A program made the translations under genes and the position numbers. From assembly GCF_022654015.1 (NCBI RefSeq), contig NZ_CP073063.1, forward strand, positions 3,145,447 to 3,209,446: a DNA stretch of 64,000 nt. Reading direction: 5' to 3'. Positions 8,250 through 20,139 of this stretch are shown here, piece by piece; positions within the stretch are counted from its first letter, which is position 1; each line of letters begins with the position of its first letter. The notes under the pieces were generated by a model that saw only the letters and a program-made list of their open reading frames with translations, was not told the origin of the DNA and did no database searches. The stretch is from Brevundimonas diminuta. Lineage in GTDB: Bacteria > Pseudomonadota > Alphaproteobacteria > Caulobacterales > Caulobacteraceae.

Positions 8250-8283
8250 CTGGTGGAGCGCAAGCAGGACAACGCTCCACCAG
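8250..8283. terminator. Stem-loop between convergent genes
   Basis: CTGGTGGAGCG at 8250-8260 pairs perfectly with CGCTCCACCAG at 8273-8283, an 11-bp stem with a 12-base loop. It stands between the MFS gene and the convergent anchor-protein gene. There is no T-tract, so it is a candidate 3'-end processing or bidirectional stop structure, not a textbook terminator. Confidence 0.5.
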
Positions 8284-8325
8284 AACCCGTGACGGACCGT
8301 CGATCGGCACGTCACACAAGCCAGG

Positions 8326-8997
8326 TCACACGACCCGCTTGATCTCCGAATAGGCGCCCTGCGTCTGCAGGGTGATGGTCACAGGCGCGCCGGTGCGGTT
8401 ACGCCAGAACCAGCCATGACTGCCGGTAAAGGCGGCGGTCAGTTCGCCGGACTGCTGTTGCGCCGAGCCCTTGCCGTAGGCGTGGTAGGCCAGGCCCGGA
8501 CGGTCGGCGTGGGTGTCGAAGTTGATCTTGCCGCCGCTGCTGATCCAGGTGAAGCGCGCCTTGGCGCCCTCCGCCATCACCAACTTGATCTCGGCGCCTT
8601 GGTCCGGGGCCAGCGTGATGACGGTTTCATCGGTTCGCACCTCGGCGGTCGGCGCTGGTTGGGCGGCCGGCGCAGTCGGCGAAGGGCTCGCTGCGGGAGC
8701 GGTTCCGTCGGCGACAGGCGTCGCCACATCGAGCGGCGGCGCGGCGGACAGCCCCGATCCAGCGGCGGCGTCGGCGGCTGCGTCCGCTTCGGCCTCGGCC
8801 GCCAGCTGGACCTTGATACGACCCATCTCGGTCAGGCCGAAAATGGAGCCGACGCGGGTCGGATCGACCCCGTATTCGGACGGCATGACGATGGTGACCA
8901 GAAGCACGGAGGCGACGGCGGCGGCGATGCCGGTCGACTTGAGCAACTGCCCGGTGGAGGGCAGGTCGGAACGGGCGGGACGGTTTGCGTTGTACAT
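8326..8997 (-). CDS. Transmembrane anchor protein of metal-efflux operon
   Basis: The 223-residue protein has one N-terminal membrane helix (about residues 22-40, STGIAAAVASVLLVTIVMPS), then an Ala/Pro-rich linker (about 65-115) and a C-terminal beta-rich domain with HGWFWRNRTGAPVTITLQ. Proteins of this kind, annotated as transmembrane anchor proteins, recur beside HupE/UreJ-type genes in Czc/Cus operons of alpha- and gammaproteobacteria, but their role is not established. Here it is the last gene of the leftward operon, 13 bases after the HupE/UreJ gene. A periplasmic partner for efflux or sensing is conjecture. Confidence 0.7.
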   Translation of the reverse strand: MYNANRPARSDLPSTGQLLKSTGIAAAVASVLLVTIVMPSEYGVDPTRVGSIFGLTEMGRIKVQLAAEAEADAAADAAAGSGLSAAPPLDVATPVADGTAPAASPSPTAPAAQPAPTAEVRTDETVITLAPDQGAEIKLVMAEGAKARFTWISSGGKINFDTHADRPGLAYHAYGKGSAQQQSGELTAAFTGSHGWFWRNRTGAPVTITLQTQGAYSEIKRVV

Positions 8998-9010
8998 GGA
9001 AGGTCTCCGA

Positions 9011-9742
9011 TCACATGACGAAGAAGCCGACGAGCTGATAGCCCGTCAGGAGGAAGCCGAGGGTCATCAGCACGACGTTGGTCAGATAGGCGTGTTCCCA
9101 GAAGCTGTTCGAACGTCGCCAGAAGCCCATCAGGATGAGGATGCCGCCCAGGGCGAGCAGTTGCCCGATCTCGACGCCGATATTGAAGGCGACCAGATTG
9201 AGAAACAGGCCGTCAGGCGAGAGCTGGAAGTCCTGAAGCTTGGTCGCCAGGCCGAAGCCGTGGAACAAACCGAAGATCAGGGTCGCTCCCTTGGTCGAGG
9301 GCTGGAAGCCGAACCATCTCTGGAAGGCGCCCATGTTGTCGAGCGCCTTGTAGACGACCGACAGGCCGATGATGGCGTCCACCACATAGCTGGAGACGCT
9401 GATATTGGTCAGAACGCCGAGCAGCAGGGTGGATGAGTGACCGATGGCGAATAGGGTCACATAGATGCTGATGTCCTTCATCCGGTAGAGGAAGAAGATC
9501 ACCCCGAACAGGAACAGCAGGTGGTCGTAGCCGGTGACCATATGTTTGGCGCCGAGATAGACGAACGGCCAGAACAGGAAGCCCGAGGTCTCCTGGATAT
9601 AGCCCTTGTCGCCTTCGGCGACGCCGTGAGCGAGGACCTGGCTGAGCAGGCCCTCCATGAAGAGGAATCCGATCACGAGGAGCGCGAGGGTCCAGGGCGA
9701 TCGGAGCCACGACCGGGGGTCGTGACGCGCGATTGACGTCAT
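9011..9742 (-). CDS. HupE/UreJ family membrane protein
   Basis: A 243-residue polytopic protein with about seven helices. It shows the HupE/UreJ signatures: GYDHLLFLFGVIFFL (residues 71-85), FAIGHSSTLLLGV with a conserved histidine, and LFGLFHGFGLA-like LIFGLFHGFGLATKL. The family moves nickel, cobalt or other divalent ions in hydrogenase and urease systems; a copy within a CzcCBA operon suggests uptake or sensing of the same metal. The ATG at 9742 overlaps the upstream acyltransferase stop by four bases, so translation is coupled. A longer frame running to 10444 is antisense-like noise and was not used. Confidence 0.85.
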   Translation of the reverse strand: MTSIARHDPRSWLRSPWTLALLVIGFLFMEGLLSQVLAHGVAEGDKGYIQETSGFLFWPFVYLGAKHMVTGYDHLLFLFGVIFFLYRMKDISIYVTLFAIGHSSTLLLGVLTNISVSSYVVDAIIGLSVVYKALDNMGAFQRWFGFQPSTKGATLIFGLFHGFGLATKLQDFQLSPDGLFLNLVAFNIGVEIGQLLALGGILILMGFWRRSNSFWEHAYLTNVVLMTLGFLLTGYQLVGFFVM

Positions 9743-10922
9743 GATTTCTCTTTCGATGTGGGAGGGATTGTGCCGCGAGCGGCGCCCTTTCGGATCGACC
9801 ATCTCAGCCAAAGCCGAGCGGGCCGTTCCCAGAAAGCGTGAAGCGCGAAGGCCGCGCCGATCGTCAGCGCCAGCAACACCGCCGCTTCCCACAAGGGGAG
9901 ACGATAGGTGCTGTCGACGCCGTGCAGCAGAGCCATGCCGTTCTTCCAGATGATCAGAAGCGGCAGGTGGACGAGATAGAGAGCGTAGGAGGCTTCGCCC
10001 GCCTCCACCGCCCAGGGGTGTGCGGCGAACGCCGCGTCCGTGCGCGTCAGCAGGGCCAGGGTCAGGATGACCAGACCCGCCACCGCGACGGTCAGCCGCT
10101 CGTCGGCGGCGAAGTGCATCATGGCCAACAGGGTCGCCACGCTGAGCCCCGTCGCCAGTCGAGTGACTGTCTTCGAGAGCTTCAGCCGGGCGCCGAGCTG
10201 ATACAGGGCCACGCCGTAAAGGAACTCCGGTGCGATCCTGAGCACGCCGAGAACAAGCTCGGCGTGGGTCAGGATTTCGCCGAAACGCCAGCGATAGAAG
10301 GCGTCCAATGCGACGAAGCCTACGATCGCAAGTCCCAGGGTGAGCCAGGGATTGCGGCCGGAACGAAGACCGATCCAGGCGAACACCGGAAAGGCCAGAT
10401 AGGCGGCCCATTCGGCGGACAGGGACCAGGACGGCCCGTTCCATTCGTTCGGGACAGACGCGGGAAACCAGGCGTGGATCATGCCTGCCGCCGCGACGAG
10501 CCCAGTGAACGAATAGCTCTGACTGTCGAACGGCTGACCCAAGGCCACGGCGACGCTGACGATCACGACCATCAGCACCAGCATCAGGCCATGCGCCGGA
10601 TAGATCCGAGCCATGCGCGCGCTCAGGAAGCGTCCATAGTGGAACGTCCCGTCGCGCACCTGACGGCCATAGACGTGCGACAGCACGAAGCCCGACAGGA
10701 TGAAGAAGAAATCGACCGCGAGGCGAGCACGCTCGATCAGGCTGACGCCCATCCCGCCCTCGGCGACGATGTTGAGCTGATAATGGAACAGCACCACGCC
10801 GAGGGCGAGCCAGAAGCGGATGCTGGTCAGGACCGGCATCCGTTCGGGAAAGGCATGGGTCGACGCGACTGGGGGAATCCCGCCGACCCCGCCGCCGCGC
10901 TTTTCAGGAAGCGCGGCGGTCA

Positions 10923-10923
<1 letters not shown>
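9739..10923 (-). CDS. Acyltransferase family (acyltransferase 3/OafA-type) membrane protein
   Basis: This 394-residue integral membrane protein has about ten helices and the acyltransferase-3 signatures LGVVLFHYQLN near residue 42 with the catalytic-type histidine, FFFILSGFVLSHVYG (residues 72-86) and RMARIYPAHG. Members move acetyl or other acyl groups onto surface sugars, lipids or peptides. It sits between czcA and the HupE/UreJ gene with overlapping starts and stops on both sides, so it is a full member of the metal operon, which is unusual. A start at Met29 (MPVLTSIRFW) is also possible. The acceptor molecule is unknown. Confidence 0.85.
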
Positions 10924-14123
<3,200 letters not shown>

Positions 14124-15389
14124 CTAGTGATCGTGGCTCGCGCCGGACTTGTCGATGTCCGCGCGAATGAGGAAGGCGCCGTCGACGACATAGGTCGTGC
14201 CGGGCTCGATGCCGCCGAGAACCTCGGTCCACTCATCGGTGCGACGCCCCAATTCGAGCATCCGCACCTCGTAGGTGTCGCCGACCTTGGCGTAGACCAC
14301 GGTGAAGTCGCGGAAGGGCTGGAGCCCCTTGGTCTTGACCGCCAGCGGCACTTCGCCGGCCCCGACCTGGACCACGCCCTCGACGCCGAGCCCCGGCCGC
14401 CAGACGCCGCCCTGGTAGGGCAACTCCACATGGGCGACGAGCGTCTGGCTGAGCACGTCGTCCGAGGGCAGGATCGCTTCGATCACGCCCGTCGCCGTGT
14501 GTTCGCCGGCCAGGCTCTTCAGTTCCACCCGTTGCCCGACGCGCACGCGCTCAGCGTCACGTGGATAGAGGAAGAACTCCGCATGGAGGCGTGTCGGATC
14601 GCCGATCGTCAGCATGGGCGGACCGTTGCCGGTGATCTGACCGGGGTTGGCGTTCTTGGTCGTGATCACGCCCGAGATCGGCGCGGTCACCGAATAGGTC
14701 TGCAGGCTCTCGCTGGATTCGACCCGCGCCAGAACCTGTCCGCGCGACACCCGCTGGCCGAGCTGAACGTTCAGCGAAACGATGCGGCCTGGATAGCGCG
14801 CAAACACCTCCGCCTGACCTTCAGGCGTGATCTCCACCCGACCCGACAGGGGCAAGGTCTCGCCCAGCACGGCGGGGCCGGCCCGTTCCGTCGTCACCCC
14901 CCCCGCCTGCGCGGCCTGGGACGAGATGATCGTGCGGCCCTCGTAGGACTGGTAGGTCCAGTTCGACCGCTTCCCGGCGCGCACGGCGTTGACCGCCACG
15001 TCGAAGGAGTGCGGTTCGAACACCACGCCGGGGCTGGCGAGGTAGTCGTTCTCCGGTGCGAAGATGAAGCGATCGACTTTCGGACCCAGGCGCGTGAGGG
15101 CCATGGTGACCTGGACCTGGCGCGGATCGACCGGCTTGTCGTTCACATAGGGATAGAGGCGGAACAGCGGCTCCGGCCCTTCCTCGTAGATGGTCACCTC
15201 GAGAGCAAAATCGCCGTCACGGAGCAGACGGCCGTTATGAGGGCCGCGCTCATAGTCGGCCGCCGCAGCGGCTTCCGCCTCGCCTTCGGGCGCCGCCTTT
15301 TCGGCGCCACCGCCACATGAGGCCAAGGCCAGGGCGAAGGCTGATACCGCCGCGCCATAGGCGATGAGCGGAGTTCTGATCTGTCTCAT
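14124..15389 (-). CDS. czcB: Efflux RND transporter periplasmic adaptor, CzcB-like lipoprotein
   Basis: The 421-residue membrane-fusion protein begins with a lipoprotein signal ending in the lipobox LASC (Cys25), so it is likely anchored to the membrane. It has the adaptor plan: a beta-barrel, a lipoyl-like half (QLGQRVSRGQVLARVESSES), a second half (SVTAPISGVITTKNANPGQ) and a C-terminal domain ending RADIDKSGASHDH with two histidines. It bridges the CzcA pump to the CzcC outer-membrane channel. Its ATG overlaps the czcC stop by four bases, so translation is coupled. Confidence 0.92.
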   Translation of the reverse strand: MRQIRTPLIAYGAAVSAFALALASCGGGAEKAAPEGEAEAAAAADYERGPHNGRLLRDGDFALEVTIYEEGPEPLFRLYPYVNDKPVDPRQVQVTMALTRLGPKVDRFIFAPENDYLASPGVVFEPHSFDVAVNAVRAGKRSNWTYQSYEGRTIISSQAAQAGGVTTERAGPAVLGETLPLSGRVEITPEGQAEVFARYPGRIVSLNVQLGQRVSRGQVLARVESSESLQTYSVTAPISGVITTKNANPGQITGNGPPMLTIGDPTRLHAEFFLYPRDAERVRVGQRVELKSLAGEHTATGVIEAILPSDDVLSQTLVAHVELPYQGGVWRPGLGVEGVVQVGAGEVPLAVKTKGLQPFRDFTVVYAKVGDTYEVRMLELGRRTDEWTEVLGGIEPGTTYVVDGAFLIRADIDKSGASHDH

Positions 15390-16696
15390 TGTGGGGTCTC
15401 CATGCCGAGCAGGTCGGCGTGCGCGCCGGTCAGGCGATCAAGGCGGGCGCGGTCGTTGTGGAAGGCCTGAAGCACCGTCACGCGACGGGCTCGGCTCTGT
15501 AGAAGGGCCGTCTGGGCGGCCATGACGTCGTTGTAGGTGAAGCCGCCGCGCGCGAACCCGTCACGGACCAGGATTACGGCCCGCTCCGCCTGCGGCAGGG
15601 TCTCTTCGCTGATGCGCCGGACCTCATTGGCCTGGGACAACAACAGGACCTGGAGGCGAGCGATTTCGCGATCCAGTTCGATCCGTCTCGCGCCGAGATC
15701 CGCCTGCGCCGCTATGCCCTCGGCCCTGGCGCGGTCGATGGCGCCCTGGTTCCGGTCGTAGCGTTGCAGGGGGATGGATCCGCCGAACACGAGAGATAGT
15801 TCGTTGTCCCAAATATGCCGCACGCCGACGCTGACGGTGGGGTCGGCGACGGCGCGCGCCTCCTCCACCCGCACCTGGGCGGCCGCTGCGGCCTGGCGAG
15901 CACGGAACACGTCGAGATCCGCTTCCGCGACTTCGCCGGCGACCGAGCGCGATGCGCTGGTGTCTTCGAAGGCGTTCGGATCCAGACGGAAGTTGACCGT
16001 CCCGTCCCAGTATTTGCCGATCATGATCGCCGCCATGCGCGCGACGACCTCGGCCTGATCGAACTCGATCTGGGCTTGGGCCAGTTCAGCCTCGGCGCGT
16101 GCTCCGGCGAACAGAGGATCGCGCGCGGCGTTGACCCGCCGTTGCACCTCGTTCTGGAAGCGCTCCGCCATGGTGAGCCGTTCTCTGGCGATCTCGACCT
16201 GGGCCTGAGCCGCCATGGCGTCGGACCAGGCACGCTGCACCTGTTCCAGACGATCCAACTGGGCGACCCGCGCCTGTGCGGCGACCAGCAGGCCTTCGCT
16301 ACGCGCCAGGCTGGAACGGGCAGGACGGTCCCCGCCACGCTCGATCCTCTGCTCATAGGTCAGGGTGGTCTCGGTGCGATCAAGGATGTCGCCCCCGCCC
16401 AGTGTCGGCAGGTTCTCGACCATCAGTCCGAGGGTCGGATTGGGGCGCACCCCGGCCTGGCGCACACCGGCTTCGACAGCGCGCAGTCGCGCTTCGTAAC
16501 CCGCACGCGCCGGGTCGGCGACGATCGAACGCCGCAGCGCCTCTTCGAGCGACAGGACAGGCGAGGCCTGGACGGCCTCAGCGGCTGGCGTCGCCTGGGC
16601 GAGCGCCGATGAAGGCAGCGACACGGTCGCCGCCAGGACGAGAGCAAGGGCAGACATGGCCGCGCCTCGCCCCCGCCATCCGGCAGGGCCGGACAT
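15386..16696 (-). CDS. czcC: TolC-family outer-membrane channel, CzcC-like
   Basis: The product of 436 residues has a signal peptide (SALALVLAATVSLPSSALA) and long alpha-helical repeats (for example LARSEGLLVAAQARVAQLDR), the pattern of TolC-type trimeric exit ducts that complete the CzcCBA efflux path. PNPTLGLMVENLPTLGG near the N terminus is a family feature. I chose ATG 16696 because it keeps charged residues before the hydrophobic core; 16657 (MSALALVL) is an alternative. The first ATG at 16741 lies inside a perfect hairpin and is unlikely. Confidence 0.9.
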   Translation of the reverse strand: MSGPAGWRGRGAAMSALALVLAATVSLPSSALAQATPAAEAVQASPVLSLEEALRRSIVADPARAGYEARLRAVEAGVRQAGVRPNPTLGLMVENLPTLGGGDILDRTETTLTYEQRIERGGDRPARSSLARSEGLLVAAQARVAQLDRLEQVQRAWSDAMAAQAQVEIARERLTMAERFQNEVQRRVNAARDPLFAGARAEAELAQAQIEFDQAEVVARMAAIMIGKYWDGTVNFRLDPNAFEDTSASRSVAGEVAEADLDVFRARQAAAAAQVRVEEARAVADPTVSVGVRHIWDNELSLVFGGSIPLQRYDRNQGAIDRARAEGIAAQADLGARRIELDREIARLQVLLLSQANEVRRISEETLPQAERAVILVRDGFARGGFTYNDVMAAQTALLQSRARRVTVLQAFHNDRARLDRLTGAHADLLGMETPQ

Positions 16697-16729
16697 GGAA
16701 GGTATCAAGGAATTTCTCCAACAGGACGC

Positions 16730-16749
16730 GCGCGGCCGCACGGCCGCGC
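16730..16749. promoter_or_regulatory. GC-rich stem-loop between the His-rich protein gene and czcC
   Basis: GCGCGGCC at 16730-16737 pairs with GGCCGCGC at 16742-16749, giving a stem of at least 8 bp with a four-base loop. It lies 20 bases past the stop of the upstream His-rich gene and before czcC on the minus strand. It has no T-tract in the direction of transcription, so it more likely sets relative mRNA levels in the operon than ends it. The role is inferred. Confidence 0.35.
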
Positions 16750-16769
16750 AGGATCAGCTTTTCAGGCGA

Positions 16770-17177
16770 TCAGGCGTTCTGTTTTGGAGGCTGGTGCGGG
16801 GCGTCGATCAACGCGCCCGGCGGGACGGATTCCGGGGTCGGACCCAGGCGCACGACATATGCGATGGAGGCGTCGATCGGCGGCAGTTCGTCGCCGATGA
16901 CCAGGTGCTGGTCGGCGCCGCCATGGTGGTGGTGCGATTTGATCGGCTGCCCGTCGAAGTCGCGGTCATTCGCGTCGATAAGCGTATCGCCGGGGCTGGC
17001 GTCGACGGTTTGATGATCGTGATCGTGATCATCGGCCGCGATTTCCACATAGGCGACGCCGGGGAATTGAACCGCGTGCTCGATCTTATGCTCGGCGCTG
17101 ATCGCGCCAAAGGCTTGCAACGCGACCATAAGGGTCACGGCAACTCCGACGCAAAACTGGCGAGCAAGGTGAGACAA
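16770..17177 (-). CDS. Periplasmic histidine-rich hypothetical protein heading the czc operon
   Basis: A 135-residue protein with a signal peptide (about residues 1-28, FCVGVAVTLMVALQAFGAIS) and two clusters of metal-binding residues: ADDHDHDHQ near residues 48-56 and SHHHHGGADQH near 81-91. It recalls small periplasmic metal-binding proteins such as CzcI/CzcE-type accessories, but no family is clear. As the first gene of the leftward czc operon it may buffer or sense zinc or nickel in the periplasm. The C terminus is proline-rich. Function is inferred from composition and place only. Confidence 0.7.
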   Translation of the reverse strand: MSHLARQFCVGVAVTLMVALQAFGAISAEHKIEHAVQFPGVAYVEIAADDHDHDHQTVDASPGDTLIDANDRDFDGQPIKSHHHHGGADQHLVIGDELPPIDASIAYVVRLGPTPESVPPGALIDAPHQPPKQNA

Positions 17178-17194
17178 TAGAATACCCCGAGATT

Positions 17195-17217
17195 CTCCGC
17201 ATACGTCGAACGCGGAG
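17195..17217. promoter_or_regulatory. Inverted repeat upstream of the czc operon
   Basis: CTCCGC at 17195-17200 and GCGGAG at 17212-17217 form a perfect inverted repeat with an 11-base spacer, 18 bases upstream of the first gene of the leftward metal operon. It could be an operator or part of the leader. No recognised metal-regulator motif matches, so this is a weak candidate. Confidence 0.3.
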
Positions 17218-17332
17218 TTTCGGCAATGGGGCGACGATGGGGCAGATTGTCCGACCGGACCGTAAAACGCTGCGCGGAATGCCGCTTAGGCGAAGAGCGC
17301 GCCTCGTGCCGTGAACGACGCGGAGCTGGACA

Positions 17333-17698
17333 TCAATCCTTGCCCTGGCGTTCAATGACGAACGTCGCGGGCTTGTGCATCTCCAACCGCCACCGATCGA
17401 CAGCTGCCTGGGAATACAGTCGCTCTAACACCAAAGCGTGCCAAATGCGGTCGCATCCGGTCGGGGGATCAGACCCTCGTCGCGTGTTGCACACGAAGTG
17501 CTTAAGCAGCCCATTGATCAGGCTATGGCCACCGCCTCGGCATTTTGGCACGATGTGATCATAGGTCGGATAGCTAGGGCGATCTCGCGGAAAACCCCGC
17601 TTGAGGCTCATCGGCTCGCCACATCCTGCGCATCGCCCGTTCTGAGCCCAATGCAGAATCCGGCGCTGCCTGATCCGACGTTTGACCTCGCCGTTCAT
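17333..17698 (-). CDS. HNH endonuclease
   Basis: The 121-residue protein has a treble-clef HNH nuclease core: a zinc-binding CAGCGEPM pair, then YDHIVPKCRGGGHSLINGL with the catalytic DH and the HxxN-type residues, and a later Cys in HFVCNTRRG. Such nucleases cut DNA in phages, mobile elements and defence systems. The ATG at 17698 overlaps the upstream stop by four bases, so the two genes form an operon that runs away from the Detocs-like genes. The longer frame starting at 17791 is not supported. Whether it belongs to defence or to a mobile remnant is open. Confidence 0.8.
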   Translation of the reverse strand: MNGEVKRRIRQRRILHWAQNGRCAGCGEPMSLKRGFPRDRPSYPTYDHIVPKCRGGGHSLINGLLKHFVCNTRRGSDPPTGCDRIWHALVLERLYSQAAVDRWRLEMHKPATFVIERQGKD

Positions 17699-18060
17699 TG
17701 ACCGGCCGCCATCCAGCTCTCCATGAGAGCACGATCGTAAAAGCCTTGCCCCAAGCTCCCGCCTGCGCTGAAGGCCTGCAGCTCCGGCCAAAGTTGTGCT
17801 GGCGATTTCCCTAGCCGGGCCGCGATCTCGCGTGTTGTGATCAGCTGCCGCCCTAAGGCTTCGACTTCTGGCCGGCCATATTGGGCGGCGCCTTTCGCGC
17901 CTATCGGTGTGAGGTACTTGCGATAACGAAGCCAGCTCACGTCTTGAGCCGTACAGTTGAGGTGCTCTTCCACCTCCGACGGCGTCATTTCCTCACGCCG
18001 CCACTCGGCAAGGTCGCCAGCTTGAAAAGCAAAGGGGCGCCCACCTTCCGGGCCGCCCAT
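17695..18060 (-). CDS. Hypothetical protein with HTH-like segments, partner of the HNH gene
   Basis: The 121-residue product is not recognised with confidence. Two stretches look like DNA-binding helices: MTPSEVEEHLNCTAQDVSWL and QLITTREIAARLGKSPAQLW, with a winged-helix-like LTPIGAKGAAQYGRPEVEAL between them, as in excisionase- or TniQ-tail-like modules. The start is ATG 18060; GTG 18081 is the alternative. The gene is divergent from the kinase-like gene at 18085, with only 24 bases between. It is translationally coupled to the HNH endonuclease gene. A regulator or targeting subunit for that nuclease is a guess. Confidence 0.6.
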   Translation of the reverse strand: MGGPEGGRPFAFQAGDLAEWRREEMTPSEVEEHLNCTAQDVSWLRYRKYLTPIGAKGAAQYGRPEVEALGRQLITTREIAARLGKSPAQLWPELQAFSAGGSLGQGFYDRALMESWMAAGQ

Positions 18061-18084
18061 GAGGATGTGGCGCGCGGTCACTGG

Positions 18085-20139
18085 ATGAACTCTCAGGTCA
18101 ATAATGCGATTGTCGGGGCGACCGCGTCGCAGGCCTCCTGGAAGCTCGCCGCCTGTCTGGCACTTCTGCCGCTCGATCTGGACGCAAGGCTGCGCAAGAT
18201 CGCCGCACGGCTGGACATGGTTGTCACCCAGGAGACGCCCCGCCGGCGTGACGTCTCCGACGCCCTGTTAGGCGGAGACCCGCTTGCCGCGGCTCGAGCG
18301 GCCTTCGCCCAGCGGGTCACTTTGGACGTCTGGGACATGGTCTACGCCGGGCTGGCGCTAAGTTTCGCCCGGCATGGCAGCCTGCCGCGCAGGCTAACCG
18401 TCAGTCAAATCCCTCGCCTTTTCGCATTGTCACTTAAGGACCATCCCGACGCGGCCGACGCCCAACAGCAGCTCGGCAAGCTGGCGGCCAACTTGGGTGG
18501 CCTGCCCTTCGCCGCTGGGCTTCGCGACCTGCAGGCCCAGCTCGAACGTGTGCGACCGGTGGAGCCGTGGCGCCCTTGGGCGATTGGCCTAAACTCGCCG
18601 ACGGACGGCATCGAGGATCTGACGTCGATCGCGGAGGTAAAGCCCATCCTCACCATCTTGCGCGAGCTCGATCCCGCCGGAGCCCACCACTACGCCGACG
18701 AACTATTGATGGTCGCCAAAGAACTAACCATGGCCGAGGGCCAGTGGATCGTCGATCACACCCGTATCCACGTGGATCTCGTCGCCCTGAGGCGCTGGGC
18801 CGATCGGGAACTGACCGAGGATTTCGAGCGCCACGAGGATCTGGTCAGCGTCGACATCGGCCCCCAGGCCAGCTTCGAGGATGTGCTGAAGGAACTGTCG
18901 GCCGGCCCCTCAGGCCGCAAGATTCAACCGCCGGAGACCGAAGCCGACGCCGTTCTGCAAAGTCTGGTTCGCAGGCTCGGCGACGAGTTTCTTACCAACT
19001 CCCAGTTCGGCCTCGACTTCTATCTCAGCAAACGAATCCGGCATCAGTCCTTCATCGGCCGCATTCGCGGGCCGCTGGAGTTCGCCAACCTCATCACTAC
19101 CCGTGAAACAGAGGCCAGCCCCTACCACCGCAACGATTTCTGGATCGACCAATTCACCACGGTCGGTGCCGACCAGCGGGAAGCGGTCAATGCGGCGCTG
19201 ATGAACTGCGCGCGAGACTTCGACGAAATCCTACGTGATGCCAAGGACCGACTGTTCCATATTCGCTCGCCCGAGCAGCCCGACGGTCTGATCAGCCTGG
19301 ACCTGACTCCCGAAGCCCTCCAGTTGGTCCGGACGATCGCCTTGTGGGATCCCGAAGACTTCAGCAGTTTCTTCGAGGTGGCGGTGGCGGCACTTTGGGC
19401 GGCGCTCGACCCGTCCTTCGCTCGGGTTCGGCGGTTCATCAACACCGACCTAAAATCCCGCATCACCGAACGACTGGAACTCGCGCGCGCTGAGGTCCGG
19501 GCGGCGGCGGGACAGGACCCGGCCTTCCACAACTTCGATATCGAATTCGGCCAGCGGTCCACCGAGGTCCAGCGGGCGTTGGACGATGCCGCGAGCTGGT
19601 TTACCTACACCCGCGCTGAACGCCTGCGGCGCACCTTCACGCTTGAGGAAGCGGTTCGGATCGGCCGCGAGAATGCGCTGCGATGCCAGCGCGGCTTCAA
19701 CCCGGTGATCACCGAAACCGTCCACGGCGGCATCGAGATCATGGCGCCTAGCCTGGTCATTATTCACGACACCCTATTCACGGCTCTCGACAACATCAGG
19801 GCGCACTCCGGCCACAAGGCGCCCAAGGTCGATGTTGTCGTCTCCCACGACCCGGGTCGCGAGACCCTCACCGTCGAGGTGATGAGCGACTGCCGGCCCC
19901 AGCAGAAGATGACAGCGGAACGCAAGTTGAAGGAGATCCAGAAGATCATCGACGGGGCGGCGCCCACCCGTCGGACCCGGCGCGAGGGGGGTAGCGGCAT
20001 CCTCAAGCTCGAGGCAGTCACTCGGCAGAGCGAGCGAGGCCGGCTCGATTTCGGCTTTGTCCAAGGCGGCCGCTTCCGCCTTGCGGCGACCTACGCCTTC
20101 ACCTTCGGTCCTACCGCACCGCGGGAGACGGGGTCGTGA
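18085..20139 (+). CDS. Detocs-like sensor: divergent histidine-kinase-type ATPase (DtcA-like)
   Basis: A 684-residue soluble protein. The C-terminal 130 residues look like a degenerate GHKL/HATPase domain: an N-box-like HDTLFTALDNIRAHSG at about 561-576, a hydrophobic strand LTVEVMSDC, and a G-box-like EGGSGILKLEAV at about 635-646. The upstream 550 residues match no domain I know and presumably sense the trigger; no standard H-box is obvious, though His residues precede the ATPase. Two receiver genes follow with 4-base overlaps. In the Detocs defence system, DtcA is the kinase that passes phosphate to DtcB and DtcC. The role is inferred from gene order and the partner domains. Start ATG 18085 was picked because the frame upstream is antisense to the neighbour gene. 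Confidence 0.65.
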   Translation: MNSQVNNAIVGATASQASWKLAACLALLPLDLDARLRKIAARLDMVVTQETPRRRDVSDALLGGDPLAAARAAFAQRVTLDVWDMVYAGLALSFARHGSLPRRLTVSQIPRLFALSLKDHPDAADAQQQLGKLAANLGGLPFAAGLRDLQAQLERVRPVEPWRPWAIGLNSPTDGIEDLTSIAEVKPILTILRELDPAGAHHYADELLMVAKELTMAEGQWIVDHTRIHVDLVALRRWADRELTEDFERHEDLVSVDIGPQASFEDVLKELSAGPSGRKIQPPETEADAVLQSLVRRLGDEFLTNSQFGLDFYLSKRIRHQSFIGRIRGPLEFANLITTRETEASPYHRNDFWIDQFTTVGADQREAVNAALMNCARDFDEILRDAKDRLFHIRSPEQPDGLISLDLTPEALQLVRTIALWDPEDFSSFFEVAVAALWAALDPSFARVRRFINTDLKSRITERLELARAEVRAAAGQDPAFHNFDIEFGQRSTEVQRALDDAASWFTYTRAERLRRTFTLEEAVRIGRENALRCQRGFNPVITETVHGGIEIMAPSLVIIHDTLFTALDNIRAHSGHKAPKVDVVVSHDPGRETLTVEVMSDCRPQQKMTAERKLKEIQKIIDGAAPTRRTRREGGSGILKLEAVTRQSERGRLDFGFVQGGRFRLAATYAFTFGPTAPRETGS

